Below are positions 11,448-25,385 of a stretch of DNA of 64,000 nucleotides, piece by piece (the first letter of the stretch is position 1; every line of letters starts with the position of its first letter). This DNA is from Laguncularia racemosa (Eukaryota; Streptophyta; Magnoliopsida; Myrtales; Combretaceae). The notes under the pieces were generated by a model. That model had not been told where the DNA came from, made no database searches, and was given only the letters and a program-made list of their open reading frames with translations. The stretch spans positions 1,116,001 to 1,180,000 of the forward strand of contig JBBMOL010000073.1 of the NCBI GenBank assembly GCA_037954665.1, in the 5' to 3' direction. The translations under genes were made by a program, and so were the position numbers.

Positions 11448-14400
11448 ATGCTATGATGACTCCATACATGTGTGGAGTTTTAGTAAATACCGAGCCTATG
11501 TGATTAACTGCATTCATTATAAATCTTGGGGAGTTACAGTCTCATTCATTTTACTTCTAATAGAATACAGTATTTTTAACTTAAAAGATGTGTGGAATTT
11601 TTTTTTAGAAATCTTTGTGCTACAATCATTTTCACTTTCACTTGGCTATGAGATGAGTTATTAGTACTAGCCATATATAAGTGTGAGTTTTCAATGTTCT
11701 CAATTTGAAATGAACTAATTACTGCTCAATCATACCATAGTGTTGTGACTTTTTTGAATATTTGTATCACTTAAGAAATACTTAATTGATGTTGAAATTC
11801 AAAGAAGTGGCTAAATTAAAGCGCACTGGATGGTAGATAGCTCATTGCAAGTTGAGAATATTGGAAAGACTCGCATAACTGATAAAAATAGATTATTTTA
11901 AATTAATAGAAAAAAATTGAAATATGTATTTTTCTCATAATTTTTCCATATTATGGCATTGGTATTAGAATTGACGTAATATTAAATGAATTGTTTTCTT
12001 TATCTCCCTCTAGTTCTTAAATTTGATATTACTCTTCATTCAAATCTCTTTATTCAACATCTTGATAATTAAATTAGGATGAGATGATGATTGCTTTAGA
12101 AAGTAGAAATGTGCTATATAAAGAGAGACTAATGGTCGTTATCGTATAGATAATAGACGGACTTATAACACTTTATAATGTGAAAAATATTGATGTTTGT
12201 AAATGATGTTATTATGTACGTTTTAATGGCTTTATTATATTGTTATATTATTTTTTATGTATTTATAGTTTTAATATATTAATGAAATTTCTTTGCAATT
12301 TAAGTTGATAATCCAAGTTAATCAGTTGTATATTTTTAATATGTTATACAATTTTATTTAGATAACGAATTTGCAAAATCAGGATGCTAGAGAAACCTTT
12401 CATTTTTTATTTTAAAAAATTGAGTTGCACTAGTTCGAGATTCACATATCATAACCCAGACCTGGGTTGCACTAGTTCCTTAGAACAGACACAAAATCGG
12501 AGACCTCAAGCTGGTCCCCGTTCTCACTTTGAGGGACTTGTGACATGGCGATTCCAGCCTGTTCATGTCCATGCCTAGATCTACCACTTTGCAATCTTAA
12601 GAAGTAACTAAACCTATGTCAATATCCATATAAACATATCCAAGATAAGATAGTATCTTCCTTAATGGGTGCCACCCTATCCTACATGTATTCATAGATA
12701 ATAAACATTTGCTACAATATCTTCTTAAAGATAATGGAGTAGTATATTTGATAGAAAATTTTGGATTAGCTATGAGATTTAAATAGATTCAAACTTTAAG
12801 TATAACATTTGATTAGCAAAAATTTGATTCAATAGTATATTTGGAAACTTAAAATTTTAGATATAAATTTTAAAAAATGTGTGCTCAAAGTTTAAATAGC
12901 ATCCTGTTTTTATTTTTATGCCAAGGAAAAGGCTATATACCATCTTTCCTTAAACTCCCCGTTTGTTCATATAAAATATCCATTGATTGTATCCATGTCA
13001 ATGGCAGAACCTCAAGATTATAAATAGTAGAATGACACATACTTTTTAGAGAAAAATAAGATTTAAAACCGAGTTTAGAACAATTTATTAATATAAACCT
13101 AAAAGGCTTGTTAGAACCACATTTTTAATTATATCTGAATATATATAATCGGCATTGTATATTATTAATCTGAAAAATATTACACAATCGGGATATTTTA
13201 TTAAGATGTTGAATAAAAAATAATTTTATTTAATTATTATTTTTTCATAATGTGTGTTAATGAATCCTAAAATAAAGAATATTCTTGCAAAAACATTTTA
13301 CAAGTACCTCATAATAGTTAGAAATTGTTGCGCAATTATAGACAACTTGAGGAATCTGAATTTGTTCTGTTTTTGTTGTACGAAAACCTGTCTTTTGAAA
13401 AGCCCAACCAGGCGTGAAAAACTTGAGCGGCATGCAAAAGGTGGTCTGCTCAGCTGCCGTCTGTTTTACCTTGCCTGTCGAATCTCTTCATCGGCCGGCG
13501 GCAAAAACCAAAACGATCACCTTGTCTTAAATTTTGAAGAGTCACGTCCGTCCCCACAAAGCAAAAGACAGAAAAGCTACGTAATTTTCATAGATTCACC
13601 ATGCAATTTGTTACACCAAACGTGATACCCACCCCATTTTTCTCGGTTAATGAATGATAATTGCTTCTTAGAGTTACATCACGTTTGTTTTATAAGAATG
13701 GTATAAAATAAAATAAAATTATAATTAGAATAATAAATATGTTATAATGATATTAAAAATTAAATAATTAATTTTAATTAATTATCATTAAAAAATTGAA
13801 ATAGAGTCATCATTCCTTATGGAATTGCAATTACACCATTTCAAAGATGGAATCAAATTCCTAATTAAAAGTAGAGTTGATAATTAAAAGTGCATTTAAA
13901 TGTATGAAATCAAGTAGAACTTAGAATCACGATTCCATTTTAAACTCATTCTCCCATACCAAATGTGTCAAGATAATTTTTATACCAGGATTAATACCTT
14001 ACTTGGTACATAAATTTTATCTATTTTTATAATTGATTATCTAAAATTTGAAAGTATTAATTTATTATTTACAAATTTTTTGTGATCATTTGTAATACCT
14101 AAATAGAGTAGTTAATTATAAAAATTAATAAAATTTAGATAGTTAATTATAAAAATAATAAAATTTGATAATTAATTACAAAAATAGATTAAATTCAAAT
14201 AATAAATAGATATTTTAAAATTTTAAATAATTAATTAAAAATAAAATAAAATTCAAATATCAAATATAATATTAACCTTTATACTTTTAAGTATGAAACT
14301 ATATACTCAAAGTTAAGAATAAGTGTAAGGTAAAGTTAGAAGCTTTCATTAGTTGATATCATAAGACCAAAAGTGCATAATCCATTTCGTACTCCATCAA

Positions 14401-17400
14401 AGGAGAAATTTTGTGACGTAAAATGCGTTATTTTAGAAAATTAAAAAAAGTCTTTATAATGAGGAGTTGTTTACTTATTTTGTCGTAAAAATATTAATTT
14501 TACAATATTCATAGTCTTAATTGTGAATGCAAAAAAAGAAGACAATTATGATATAAATAGTAAAAATATTTCACTCGAGAGTTGCCATTAGTGAAGGCAA
14601 AAGTTAATACTAGGAATAGTAAAAAATATGTAACATGAAGTTGGAAAATGCCTACATTCACTACTAAGTACGGGGATCTTGCATATTTTTTGAGGGATAA
14701 CAATGTGGTATTATAAAAAGTCTAATTTTTTTTTATATAATTTAGAAAAAAATATAAAATTGATTTTTAATATTTATCATCTTGTATTTAAATTCTTAAC
14801 ATTTATAAATATTTATAAACAAGTTTTTTTAGTGATGATATTAATTTTTTTTTGTTAAAAAAAAGATATATAATATGATTTGATTGAAAAAATTAATGGA
14901 GAGCTTATTTATAAACTTTTATAAATGTTAAAAATTAAAATAGCAAAAATTAAATATTTATGATTAAAATAAAAAAGAAGACGGGGGTTGAATGCCAAAT
15001 TTATACTTTTTTTTCATATAATTTCAATTGTTTTAAAGTATGTTGCAAAATAAATAAAAAATAAAGAGACATGCACGCTAAAATATGCAAATGCACTCCT
15101 AGTCCTAGTTAATGCGTTGAGATGACTTGAGACCATGATGATTGGCTTGGTTTGGCTTGGCTTTGACGGAAAGGAACAACACTGCCGACCTATTGATCTG
15201 TCCCAATAAAGCCTAAAGTGAAAGGATCCTCTTCGAAACCCAACCGTATCTCAGCATTCAATACAAGATCACCAAATTTACAATGTGATTCACCATTTGT
15301 AAGTTTCTCATAGTGTTGACCGTCGAGCATTCAATATATATTTTACTTTTATATGATATATATAATATACAAAACACCATATTATTTAATTATATAATAT
15401 TTATACCAAAGTTTGGTCAGACTTAGACTTAGAATTAATGTTAAAAATGTTTAATGTGTCGGTGGGTGTTGGTGTGCACTTAATCTAAATTCAAATGCAT
15501 TTACATGAGTTTCATCCATTTATTAATTACATCAAATTTTATCGACTCGAATCATCCTACCTCACTTTCGTGTCCGGATTGACACACCCTACTTCAAAAT
15601 TTTCAAATTCATACCTTATCCTATGCAAATCCATACGTAGGCATGTAAAAATCAGAGTCTGAGCACAAGATAAAGAAGAACAAACTTCATGATCGACATC
15701 ATCTCCTTCTGACAGCTATTGCCATCATAGGACATAGAGACACAGACTGCCATGGAAAGGCGCCAACAGACCCTCAGCTCCCCCGTAAAATTACATTTCA
15801 CACCCTCTATTGTCAACTTCACTTCTCAATGAATATGCTATAAAGGACTTTACCAACTATCCCAAGACTAAAAGATAGTTAATCACCACCCGAAAGAAGG
15901 ATATGTAACCCCTCATAATGGTAGTCAATCGCCTTCTAATCTTATACTAGCTAACCACGGTCCACAAGTACATTTAACAGGTTAATCATGACCCACCACC
16001 ATGAGTTGATTATGGTGGCCACCATCACTACTAGGTGGCACAACTCACACATTACCTTTAAAATTAATATAAAAAATAATATTATAAAAAAACCGCATTA
16101 CATTATAGTTTGATCTCACGACTAAACTATTAACTTACTAAATTTTTTCATCCATCACCAAGATAGGTTTAATCACCCACCAACGTGTTAGGTAGCCACC
16201 TATCATTGGTTAGTTAGCTATTAATATTTACCACCTTGGGAAAGAACCACCTATTCACCACCTTGCACCCTCCTTTCGTAGGTGACAGACACCAACATTA
16301 CTAAATATTATCTATTCTTCATAAATAATATAATAAATATTATGCTATTAGAAAAGATATATAAAATATATATTTTTTATTTTAATTAATTTTCTTTTTT
16401 TTACATTAACTACATAATATAATAAGTATGTAATTCAATTACATTTTTGTTGAGTTACAAATAAATTCTCGCTTTATTATATTCAATGAAAAGATTTCAA
16501 GATCATCATTACCATTAATTATTGAATTAATTGATCAATTTGCTTTTGAACATTTTATGGATTGTACATGGACGATAATTGAAGTTGATAACTCTCCTAG
16601 GGTTCTCTCATTCGAGATCCCTGAGGAAGATCTAATGTGGAATTAGGATTCACTAAGACAAAAATAAAAGCATGACACAACAGCTGATTGGATATTTGAG
16701 GATAAAACACTGTTTTAGTGGAAGTTCGACTTTAATAGCCCCTAGGGTTTTGCCTTATTTTTTCAAGCTTTTTTTTATAGTAAATATTTACAATAATTTT
16801 ATTATGTTAATTAATTAAATATTTTTAACAATGTTATTTTATTAATTAATCTTTACAGACCATTCACAAGCTTTGCAAGTATGTACTAATTAATGGAGAC
16901 GAATATAAAAACACCAATATCCAAAATATCTTGAACAGAAGTACAGATATAAAAAGGTTACAAGGGCAAAAGTTCATATATATAAGATAAAATTTGCGCC
17001 AAGAAAAAATAAATTATAATAGCAAGGAATAACTACATTGTGAGTCTCATTAACAGGGCACTTGCTAGGAGAATAAATTGTAAACTTTCCATAATGTTTA
17101 CAATCAAATGAAAAGATGAAAATTTCCTGTAGCTAATAGTTTTTAATGACACCTATTAACAGATTACATACAAAAATTAAAAGGAAATGCCAATGGCTAA
17201 TATTGTACTCTAAGTTAATCCAACACAAAATGATGCAAATATTATTCTATTTGAGGGTTAAAAGTAGTATCTAAAGCCCATACTTATGCATTGAATCCTC
17301 GAAAAATTTATCAGGATTATCAAGTCCAAGACTACAAATTACAAGGTAAATAATACAACAAAAACATAGAAGCAGACGTCAGGAAATTAGTACAATAAGT

Positions 17401-17990
17401 TAAATATTAAAGACCTATTATTAAATCTCCATTATATTTTTAATAGAAACTCCTCAAATTTCAATACAAACGTTTAAGAGTCAATAAAAACTTAATTTTT
17501 AGTACAAGTCTCAATTATTCAAATGTTTGTGTTGCATACTCTCCTTAAAAAGATAAAATTGACATCTTTACTGTTTTTACCCTTAATAAATGTCCATATA
17601 AATTGATAGTAAACCGATCCCATTTATGAAAATTAAGCGTACACGATATTTTCGTGATTTTCTAACATAAAGATATGTACAAAATAAAAATCATAATGTA
17701 AAAACTCAAGTACTATAAATATATAAACTCAATCAGATTTCAACTCTAAAAACCCAAAATCAACATAGGATCCATTAAAAATACTATCATCATCATATCA
17801 CTCAAAAAGACTAGGATGGTACACAGACAGGGTTTATGTACAAGAGACAAATTTAATTAAATTAAAATTTAAAACTATCAAAAGAAGGGTAACAAAACTC
17901 CCTATTTTTTTTTTTTACCTCATTCCAAGTATCTTTCCATTTCTCCATAATTCCAGATTGAGAGGCAAATCAGGAAAAATGAAGTTGGAA
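11448..17990. other. AT-rich intergenic region, no gene recognised
   Basis: Stretches of poly-A/T and short open frames, none resembling a known family. A more GC-rich block at about 13,390-13,620 has an open frame on + with no recognisable domain, which I do not call a gene. A near-repeat (gttgcactagttc) occurs twice, about 45 bases apart, near 12,430 and 12,465. The block at 15,700-16,290 is rich in CCACC words without codon structure. Confidence 0.6.
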
Positions 17991-18010
17991 AGAATCATTC
18001 ATCAAAATGT

Positions 18011-21000
18011 TCACACAAAAGACCAATTTATAAAAGAAAATGCAAGGCAATGGACACTGTTGTCTTCTGCCGAAAGTACTTTCCATGCGATGGCTTGATC
18101 ATATGAAACATGCCTGCCCATCGTCGACATGCAGATTCCGGCCGGCAAGTATGCAAATCCCTGGATTTAACACCATGTTAAAGACACTAAAAAAATACCC
18201 ACAAGCATGTTTAACGTCATAACTTGCAGTTACCTGTTGCATTAGCTTGGCAAAGTCGGCACACAAAGCCTTTCGTCCGGATTCATCAAATATTTTATCA
18301 AGGGTGATGTCTTGGAGGGCTACTAGAGTGGTCTCTAGCATGTCAAGCCCAGCCTGGTTAGCAAAGATGAGAACCGGAAGAGACTGCAAAAAATACAGAT
18401 CTCTCGTGTCATTTCATCACAGAAGTTTTGGCAAGGCAACATATATCAGCGTAAACTGCATTGATTAATAACTTGAGATGGAGCCATACCTTCAATGTAC
18501 AGCACAATATTGCATCTTGATGGTGCCATAGATCTTTTAATACGGAGTCACCACCAAGGGAATCAGATCCAAGTAGGTCTGTACCCACGTGGAAACTGCA
18601 AACAGAAAAGAAATAAGAATTCCGTACTGGCAGAAACGTGGAGTATCATGATAATGAATCCTGCACGCATTAAGATGGTTGGTTCGTGCTATAAATAGCC
18701 ACAAGATGCTTTCCTGATTTATAACTAAAAACTAGTCCAGTTGATAACTCTCAACTTGCCTGTAGCTCTGGCAAATCCAGTTAGCTAGGGTAAGAGCTTC
18801 AGGAGAACCAGGGGAGAGCTTAGGTCCCATGTTTGGTCCTATTCCTGATGGAGTGATCACCATGGCTACCCGCTGCACGGAAGAAATCACACTGCGGATG
18901 TACTGGCGTGCCATGGTTGCAACATTCTCCTGCAGACCACTCTCAAAAGGGAATTGGAAGGCAATTGTCAGAACCGATCTTGGACTCTGACCTGATGATG
19001 CATCTCCCCCACCATTTGCTGATGCAGGTCCGACTTCCATACTGGATGTAAGATCAAGTGTCCGGTTAGATGGCAAAGAATCCTGCACATCAGACGGCAT
19101 ATGAGTATTGGGGTAGTCACAATAATTGGAACATGCATATAAGCTACTCTTGAAATTATAATACGGTGCATTGCTACTGTGTCATCACCAAGGAAAGCTG
19201 AGGCATGACTTAACTGATTTTGAATCCAACGGAATAATGCGGAAACCAGAGGGAACTAATGGAGCATCATCAGGGAACATTTCATCAATAGGTGCAAAGA
19301 CAAGCTCTGAGCAGACTCCTACTGCACTCTCATCAATTCCACTGCATATCTGCAGAGTCGGTAAAAGGACATGTTGAGTGATGAAATAACAGCACTTAGT
19401 TCTTTGATCTCATTTACATTTGAGTTAAGGCAAAATTATCTGGAAAATATAAAGTTAAAATCCACAATCATATAATAAACTTATGCATGAAAAGCAAAAC
19501 TAATGTAAAACTAGCAAAAACAAATGGCTAAATATGCAACTCAAATTCTATCCAACTGCAATGATGATTCATACGAAAATACATCTATATCTCAGAAACT
19601 CTGGTGTATGTATTGACACAAAAAAATAATACTGTCCAAACTCCATTGTAAAAAAGAAAGACCTGTAAAAGATGAATGTCCCTTGATGCAAAAGGGTCCT
19701 CTTGACCTAGAGAATGTACTTCAAGCCGGATAACCTCAAGTAACTGCAATAGAAACCGATTCATGATTAGCATATATAACATGTGTGTGTGCCCGTGTGT
19801 TTTGGGGGCAGGTGGAAGTAGGATTTGTACAGTGATCAGACTACCAATGGTAATGACAAAGTCATCTGATACAGTGCAAATTTTCTGAACCTAGTCAAGT
19901 TGTGCCACTTGGAAAAGAAATGAAAATGCAACCAAACTCATGTCAGGCCATCCCCAATGGCAGACCCTTAGTGCAGATTCCAAGACTGAAGGATCTCTTG
20001 TGGATGTCTTCCACTGTGTCCTTAAAAAGCTGCCATAAATTTTTTGTTGATTTTGTTTGAAGTTTGTATTATGGGTCTAGGAAATAATATAAACAAATCT
20101 TAAAGACCTCTATTTAAGAACACTTCAGGTACAGAGTGGAGAACTCCTTGAGAAAAAAAAGGCCTTAAGATTTTTTACGTGGCATTTAGGGGAGGGATCC
20201 TAAATGGGGTTATGCATTGGGAATGGTCAAGAAGTACCCAGAGCTTTTCATCCAAAACCAAATTCTTCGAAAAAGAAAGCAGAGTCTACCTCTTCTTGCT
20301 CTATAGTGTGGCCAAGAGGCATAATAATTTGGCTCCCTGTAAATCTTGGTCTCATCCCAGGATACACACATGACCCTGCCTTCAATGATGAAGCACAGTA
20401 TGCATCTACATTGAAATCAGCCCACTCTGAACGGTGCTCCCTCAAGAACCGAACCAAAACAGCTGGGGGTACATTCTGCAAGGTGAAGAACAAACAACAA
20501 AACTATTCAACATGTGCTACATGCCAGTAAGCAGCTCTAAACACCACTATATGAAAGAAAAAAGGATTTTATTGCTGACAGAATGAACACAACTCTTGAG
20601 TATTTTTGTCCACACACTACTTTAAAATCGCATAAGAGAGTGCATCTTTAGAATGCCCATGTAAAAGGCTTTACAATGAAATATCCAATAGCTCAAAGAG
20701 AAATAGTACTAAAACTCAATAAAAGATGAAACATTTTTTTGAAGATTCATCTTCAGATGTAGATATTTCCAAAACTTGCTTGAGTACAACTAAAAGATTC
20801 AAATAAAAAACAAAAAATATATAACTCACTTGAAGTAGCATGGAGGCCTTCGCACAAAGAACTCCTCCAATAAATGGAAGAGAATTAGCAGGATTTGACA
20901 CGTTATTCAGGTTTCTTGAGCAGTTAACTGCAACTATGACATCTTCAGCTCCATCAGAGTTGATCAATGACCAACCGTCGTCATTGAATCCATTGATTGC

Positions 21001-24000
21001 ATCATTAAAGCCTCTAAAAGAATAAAAGCAATATGTATTAATGAACTCCACTAGAAAATATTACCTATATAAAACACCACCAATCAAATGAGAACAAGGA
21101 AAAACACTGGTTGAAGTTCATCAAGTCATTACCTGCTCAATCTTTGGCTAAAGGTTCGGAGGACTGCTGGTTGCCGACCCAAGCCATATACCACCTCTCC
21201 ACTTGTTTCCTGAGCAATTTGTCGGATATATCGTAGGGCCTTCACAGAATCATACACTAATAAGAATCCTCTCAAACTTGTCTCCTTATTATCCTCTTGC
21301 TAGAGTGACTAGTAGATACTTTGTAGTTCTTAAACATTGGGTATAAAATTTTGCAGCAATGAAATTCCCATTTCCAAACTTTCATTCCAAACATCTAATG
21401 TCATTGCAGAGGAGGTCAGAACATAATTCTAGAAAGTACAGATAGTATTATGAATAATTAAGGGCAAATATATATATATATCTATATATATATATACTTG
21501 CCACAAAGGCAGCATTACTTTAAACCACTCACCACTCTCCAAAGAAAATATAACCTTATCAAAACTGCTTACCGATATAGTCATCCTTTGTGCTACAACT
21601 TTTGATGACTCATACAGTGGCCGAAGCACCTCAGGCACACTCCATGCCTAGAGCAGAAAGCAGCAGTCAGCAACCTTTTCTTGTAGAGAGAGTTGAAAAT
21701 TCTAGTAAAATGCCAAACCTCAAGATTAAGGTGATCCACTATGTGAATGATTGATCCTCCACCTTCACAAGGACGGATTAGATATCCACTAGGAAGCATT
21801 TCGGCTCTTACAAACTGAGCAGCTGCAGCTGGATTTGGTCCAGAACCGGATCCAGAAAGAGATCTCTCACATACCTGGACAAACAAAAGCCAACCAAGTA
21901 AAAAAATAAATATGCTAATACTCCAAATATTAATGCAAAAAGCTATTGCAACACTACAGGAAATACACTAATAGAAGAACTAAGCATACCACAAGACTGC
22001 CATTGTCAAGAGTTCTTGTATATCTTATCGTCCAGAAATCCCGTGCAGGAGCAAGAGTAGTTGGAGCATAAATCTGAAGCAGATTTTTCATTTGAGAACT
22101 ACCAGAATAAGCAGAATCACAACAAAGTTACTGCAAACAATACAATATCTTCTTTACCTGAGTATAGACAAGTTCAATGGTTCCACCATTTCCACCAGGA
22201 AACATGGTGAAAATTTCAAGGCTCCGACAGTCCCGGAACCAAGAAGGACGATCCTTAAGGATCTCTGCTATCTGTAAAAGTCGGATCTACTTAGAGAAGA
22301 AGCTACCGTCAAAATATAAAAAATGATAATTACTGAAAAAAGCTAATGCTGGCCATAACCAGCTTTCTACTTTTAGTCTTACCTTCGTAGGATCTAAACT
22401 CACAAGACCACAGGCTCGAGCAGCCACTCCACTGCATCTTTGTGAAATGGCAAAGATCCCAACCGAATCCGGACCAGGCTAATGTAAACACAAAAAAAAT
22501 AGAGCAATATTTCTTAGGTTAACAAGGGTTCAAGAAACAAGGGGAACCAAACAAACTCATAACAAATAAAAAGAAACCTTCATCCCAGGCATCTGAACCC
22601 AATCGACAGCTGTTCCTGTAGCCTTTGAAAGGAACTCTGCCAACGTCTCCTCTGCAATCGAGAGGAGCCTGCCCACCAAAAAAAGAAAAAACAAACAACA
22701 AATCCACATGATGTTACAAATAAAAAAATCTAGAACATGATGAAAAGGGGTATGCTCACTGAATTTTACAGCTTACCCAGCGGGGTTGTTCGCATCTCTG
22801 AGTGAATTCTGCTGTGGAGTGGTAACCACAGAATCACAGCTTGCATCAGCAGTTGAAGCTGGTGCCTGCATAATTACAAAAACAGACAACAAAAGAAAGT
22901 AGAGAGACAAAATAAGTAACTCAAGCATCTTCTCCATTAGGCACAAAGTATCACTATAGCTACATCAACTACACAAGTAGGAAAAAATGCTGAATAGAGT
23001 CAGAATCGTTATCATAATTATAGAAAAAGGACACAGAAAATTTACGAAACAAATACTCTAACGAAAGAAAAAAAAAAAAAGCGTTTCTGGCATACAAAAG
23101 GGACGTGTGCAAGAATAACAAAATTTAGCCATTCAGATCAAACCTAGGAAGACAAAACTACTACATGAGGTAACAAACCAACGAAGATCTAACATATGAC
23201 AACATTAATAAACACAAAAAAAATTCGGTTAATTTATAGTATAATATACGGATCAGCACATACAGTGTGGAGTTGCTGTCTCATATATCCGTTTTCACAA
23301 ACCAACTGAGAAACCTGCTTTTGCAACCGTTCATTCTCTTCCATCAAAAGCTTATTCATTGCTGTCAGTTTCCTATTCACAGTCTGCAGTCTAGAAGACT
23401 CTTTTCTTTGCTTCTCTCTACACCTGCACACCCCAAACTTCCAATCTCAGCATCATCATCCTCATAGAAACCACGATTTTACTTGAAGGAGAGGTACCAT
23501 TATGAACAATCATTACCACATACCACAATTTTCTGGTAAAAAATTTATGGCCTCACCGAGTTAACATAAGATAATAGGCCATTCACACGTGATATTACCT
23601 TAAAAGGGAAAGGACTTGCTAAAACAATAAACATTTAAATTAAGGACCATGTACATTCCTGCACATGTACTAATAAAATTTATTCTAGGACATCAATATC
23701 ACTCGTTTCCCATATAACTAGTTTTATTAAAAAAAAACTTTAATAATATATTCAACACCCAGGAGCAATGTCTCTTCTTCATTCCTACAAAAAACAAAGA
23801 ACCCCTTGATCCAAAAAAAAAAAAAACAAAGAACCCTGAACCACTTGTTTTTTCAAACAAAAAAAATGGGCATTCTTTACAAACAATAGTCAATAGTAAA
23901 TACCGCAATTTTCTTGAAAGAATAAATACTCACACTCAAATTAACATAATAATATACACCGTTGTCATTAATGATAAACACGAAAAAAATCACCTTGAAA

Positions 24001-24546
24001 ACAAACAAACAAAAAAAAAAAAAACAAAAAATTACCAGAACTGGACATTAAGAAAGGGCCATGGTCATTCTCATACAGATACCATAGTTATTATTCAACA
24101 TTACTTTTTCTTTACACATGACCATTTTCTCTTAAAAGATAAAATTTCCACTAATACAATCTACACCCAGATGAGAATTTCTCTTTCTCATTCTGGTAAA
24201 CAAAGCCAAAATTCTTTTCTTCTACCGTTAAAAATGGACTTCCCTTAAAAAAGAAAGAAAAAACCAAGTATAGCCCAAAACGAGCAGCTAAAAAAGCTTC
24301 CTTATACCTGCGATTTTGAAACCAAACTTTGATTTGTTTAGGCTCAATGTTAGACAAAATGGGACATTCTCGGATCAACTGTTGTCTCCTCAATGAACTA
24401 GGTTTAGGACACTCAGCGTACACTCTTTCAAGTGCCTCCACTTGTTCAGCCGTATATCTCACATATTTCCCCGCATCAGTTAAGTGCTTGTTTATGCTAC
24501 TCCCGCTACTACTTTCTCTATGTTGTTGGGCAATAGCCATAGCCAT
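18011..24546 (-). CDS. REV: Class III HD-ZIP transcription factor, REVOLUTA type
   Basis: A nuclear DNA-binding factor that promotes adaxial leaf identity, meristem formation and vascular patterning. Eighteen coding exons, in transcript order: 24308-24546, 23264-23423, 22777-22865, 22578-22668, 22383-22478, 22158-22271, 21990-22073, 21719-21874, 21573-21647, 21133-21239, 20830-21013, 20290-20475, 19663-19743, 19215-19349, 18760-19082, 18490-18595, 18234-18383, 18011-18160. They sum to 2526 bases in one unbroken frame, 841 residues, against 842 in Arabidopsis REV. Homeodomain about residues 26-86 (QIKVWFQNRR), leucine zipper with perfect heptads L92, L99, L106, L113, L120, START domain about 155-375, MEKHLA domain about 698-841 ending NWSFV. 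The text NVDAYCASSLKAGS and the block SQIIMPLGHTIE favour REV over PHB/PHV or ATHB8/15. Intron 15 starts with GC. The start is the first ATG of the conserved N-terminus; another Met follows two codons later. Confidence 0.97.
22469..22588 (-). promoter_or_regulatory. miR165/166 target site, split by intron 4 of REV
   Basis: In the mRNA the last 11 bases of exon 4 (ctgggatgaag, 22,578-22,588) join the first 10 of exon 5 (cctggtccgg, 22,469-22,478). Together they give the conserved HD-ZIP III site in the START domain, coding for the PGMKPGPD region. In this family miR165/166 cuts here and confines expression to adaxial tissue. The site exists only after splicing; the 99-base intron 22,479-22,577 interrupts it in genomic DNA. 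Confidence 0.95.
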
Positions 24547-24815
24547 TTTCGCAAAAACCTCAGAACAAGTTCTTTTCTACGTCTCAAGTTTCGGTCTTTA
24601 TGCTGTTTCTAGGTTCTCGCTTTGTAAAGTCCCCCCCTTTTTTTAGGTTTCTTAGCTGTTTCAGTTTTGCTTCTAAGGATGAAAAGCTTGTAGGGGAAGA
24701 AGGATGAGGAGGAGGTAAAGGCCAAAACCGGGTCTAGGAGACACAAAGAAACTGCTGCTTATTTATTGGGAAAAAGATCAAAACTTTTTCTTACTCTTAA
24801 AAAAGAAGCAAAATC

Positions 24816-25034
24816 TCACAACATAAACAGCTTTTGGTCTTGTATGAACCCAACAAACACAAGCTTGTTTTCGCATAAAGTTTTGATCTTTGAATGAAAT
24901 AAGATACTGGGTATTTGATTTGAAGTCCAATTCTTGCAAGAATCACTCAAAAAGAAACCAACCCAAAATACCAAGCTTAAAAGGAAAAATAAACCCAAAA
25001 TATCTTCTAAAAAACTCAAGACATTAAGATACAA
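24816..25034 (-). other. Possible upstream ORF in the REV leader
   Basis: An ATG at 25,034 opens 72 codons that stop at 24,816, before the REV start at 24,546. The peptide is hydrophobic at its N-terminus and resembles nothing I recognise. It matters only if transcription starts near 25,290 and the leader is not spliced. Confidence 0.25.
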
Positions 25035-25316
25035 AGCTTAATGCCCAGAAGTTTCTCTGAACACAAAGCTTAAGCCCTAGTAGCAGAGAAAAACACATTA
25101 GGAGGAAGAGGAGGAGAACACTAATCATGACTTTAAAAGAAAAAATAAAAAAACCTTTTCTAAAATTAACGGGTTTAATTTATTTATTAATTTATTATTT
25201 GGAAGGAAGGTGATTTTGAAGAGAGAAAGAAAACGGTGAGAAAGCGTTTGGACTAGTAAGATAGTAGTGAGCAGTGATGTGAGAGTGAGCTAAACAGAGA
25301 GTATGAGAGAGAAATG

Positions 25317-25324
25317 CTATATAG
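25317..25324 (-). promoter_or_regulatory. TATA box candidate for REV
   Basis: ctatatag is palindromic, so strand is set by context: the REV start codon is 770 bases away on the minus strand and the intervening DNA is CT/GA-rich, typical of a plant leader. Confidence 0.45.
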
Positions 25325-25346
25325 AGAGAGGGAGAGACAACATTGG

Positions 25347-25385
25347 TTTTTTTTTTTGGTGGGGGGGGGGGGGAGGGGGGGGGGG
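25347..25385. repeat. Poly-T / poly-G tract upstream of REV
   Basis: T11 is followed by G-runs of 13 and 11 separated by a single A. Such a G-run could form a quadruplex on the + strand, and its length is error-prone in sequencing. Confidence 0.9.

Larger units (their letters stand above)
24547..25330 (-). promoter_or_regulatory. REV 5' leader and core promoter
   Basis: This lies upstream of the start codon on the minus strand. A TATA-like ctatatag at 25,317-25,324 is followed on the minus strand by CT-rich DNA, a usual plant start region, which would give a leader of about 750 bases. An intron in the leader cannot be excluded. A 72-codon upstream reading frame starts at 25,034. Confidence 0.5.

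Noticed and set aside
13254..13625. 123-codon open frame in a GC-richer block
   Set aside because: No family resemblance and no codon pattern; the left third is AT-rich intergenic-like text.
15700..16290. CCACC-rich block as a coding repeat
   Set aside because: Stops in all frames and no regular period.
20204..20530. 108-codon + strand frame
   Set aside because: Antisense to REV exon 12, which is confirmed by conservation and splice sites.
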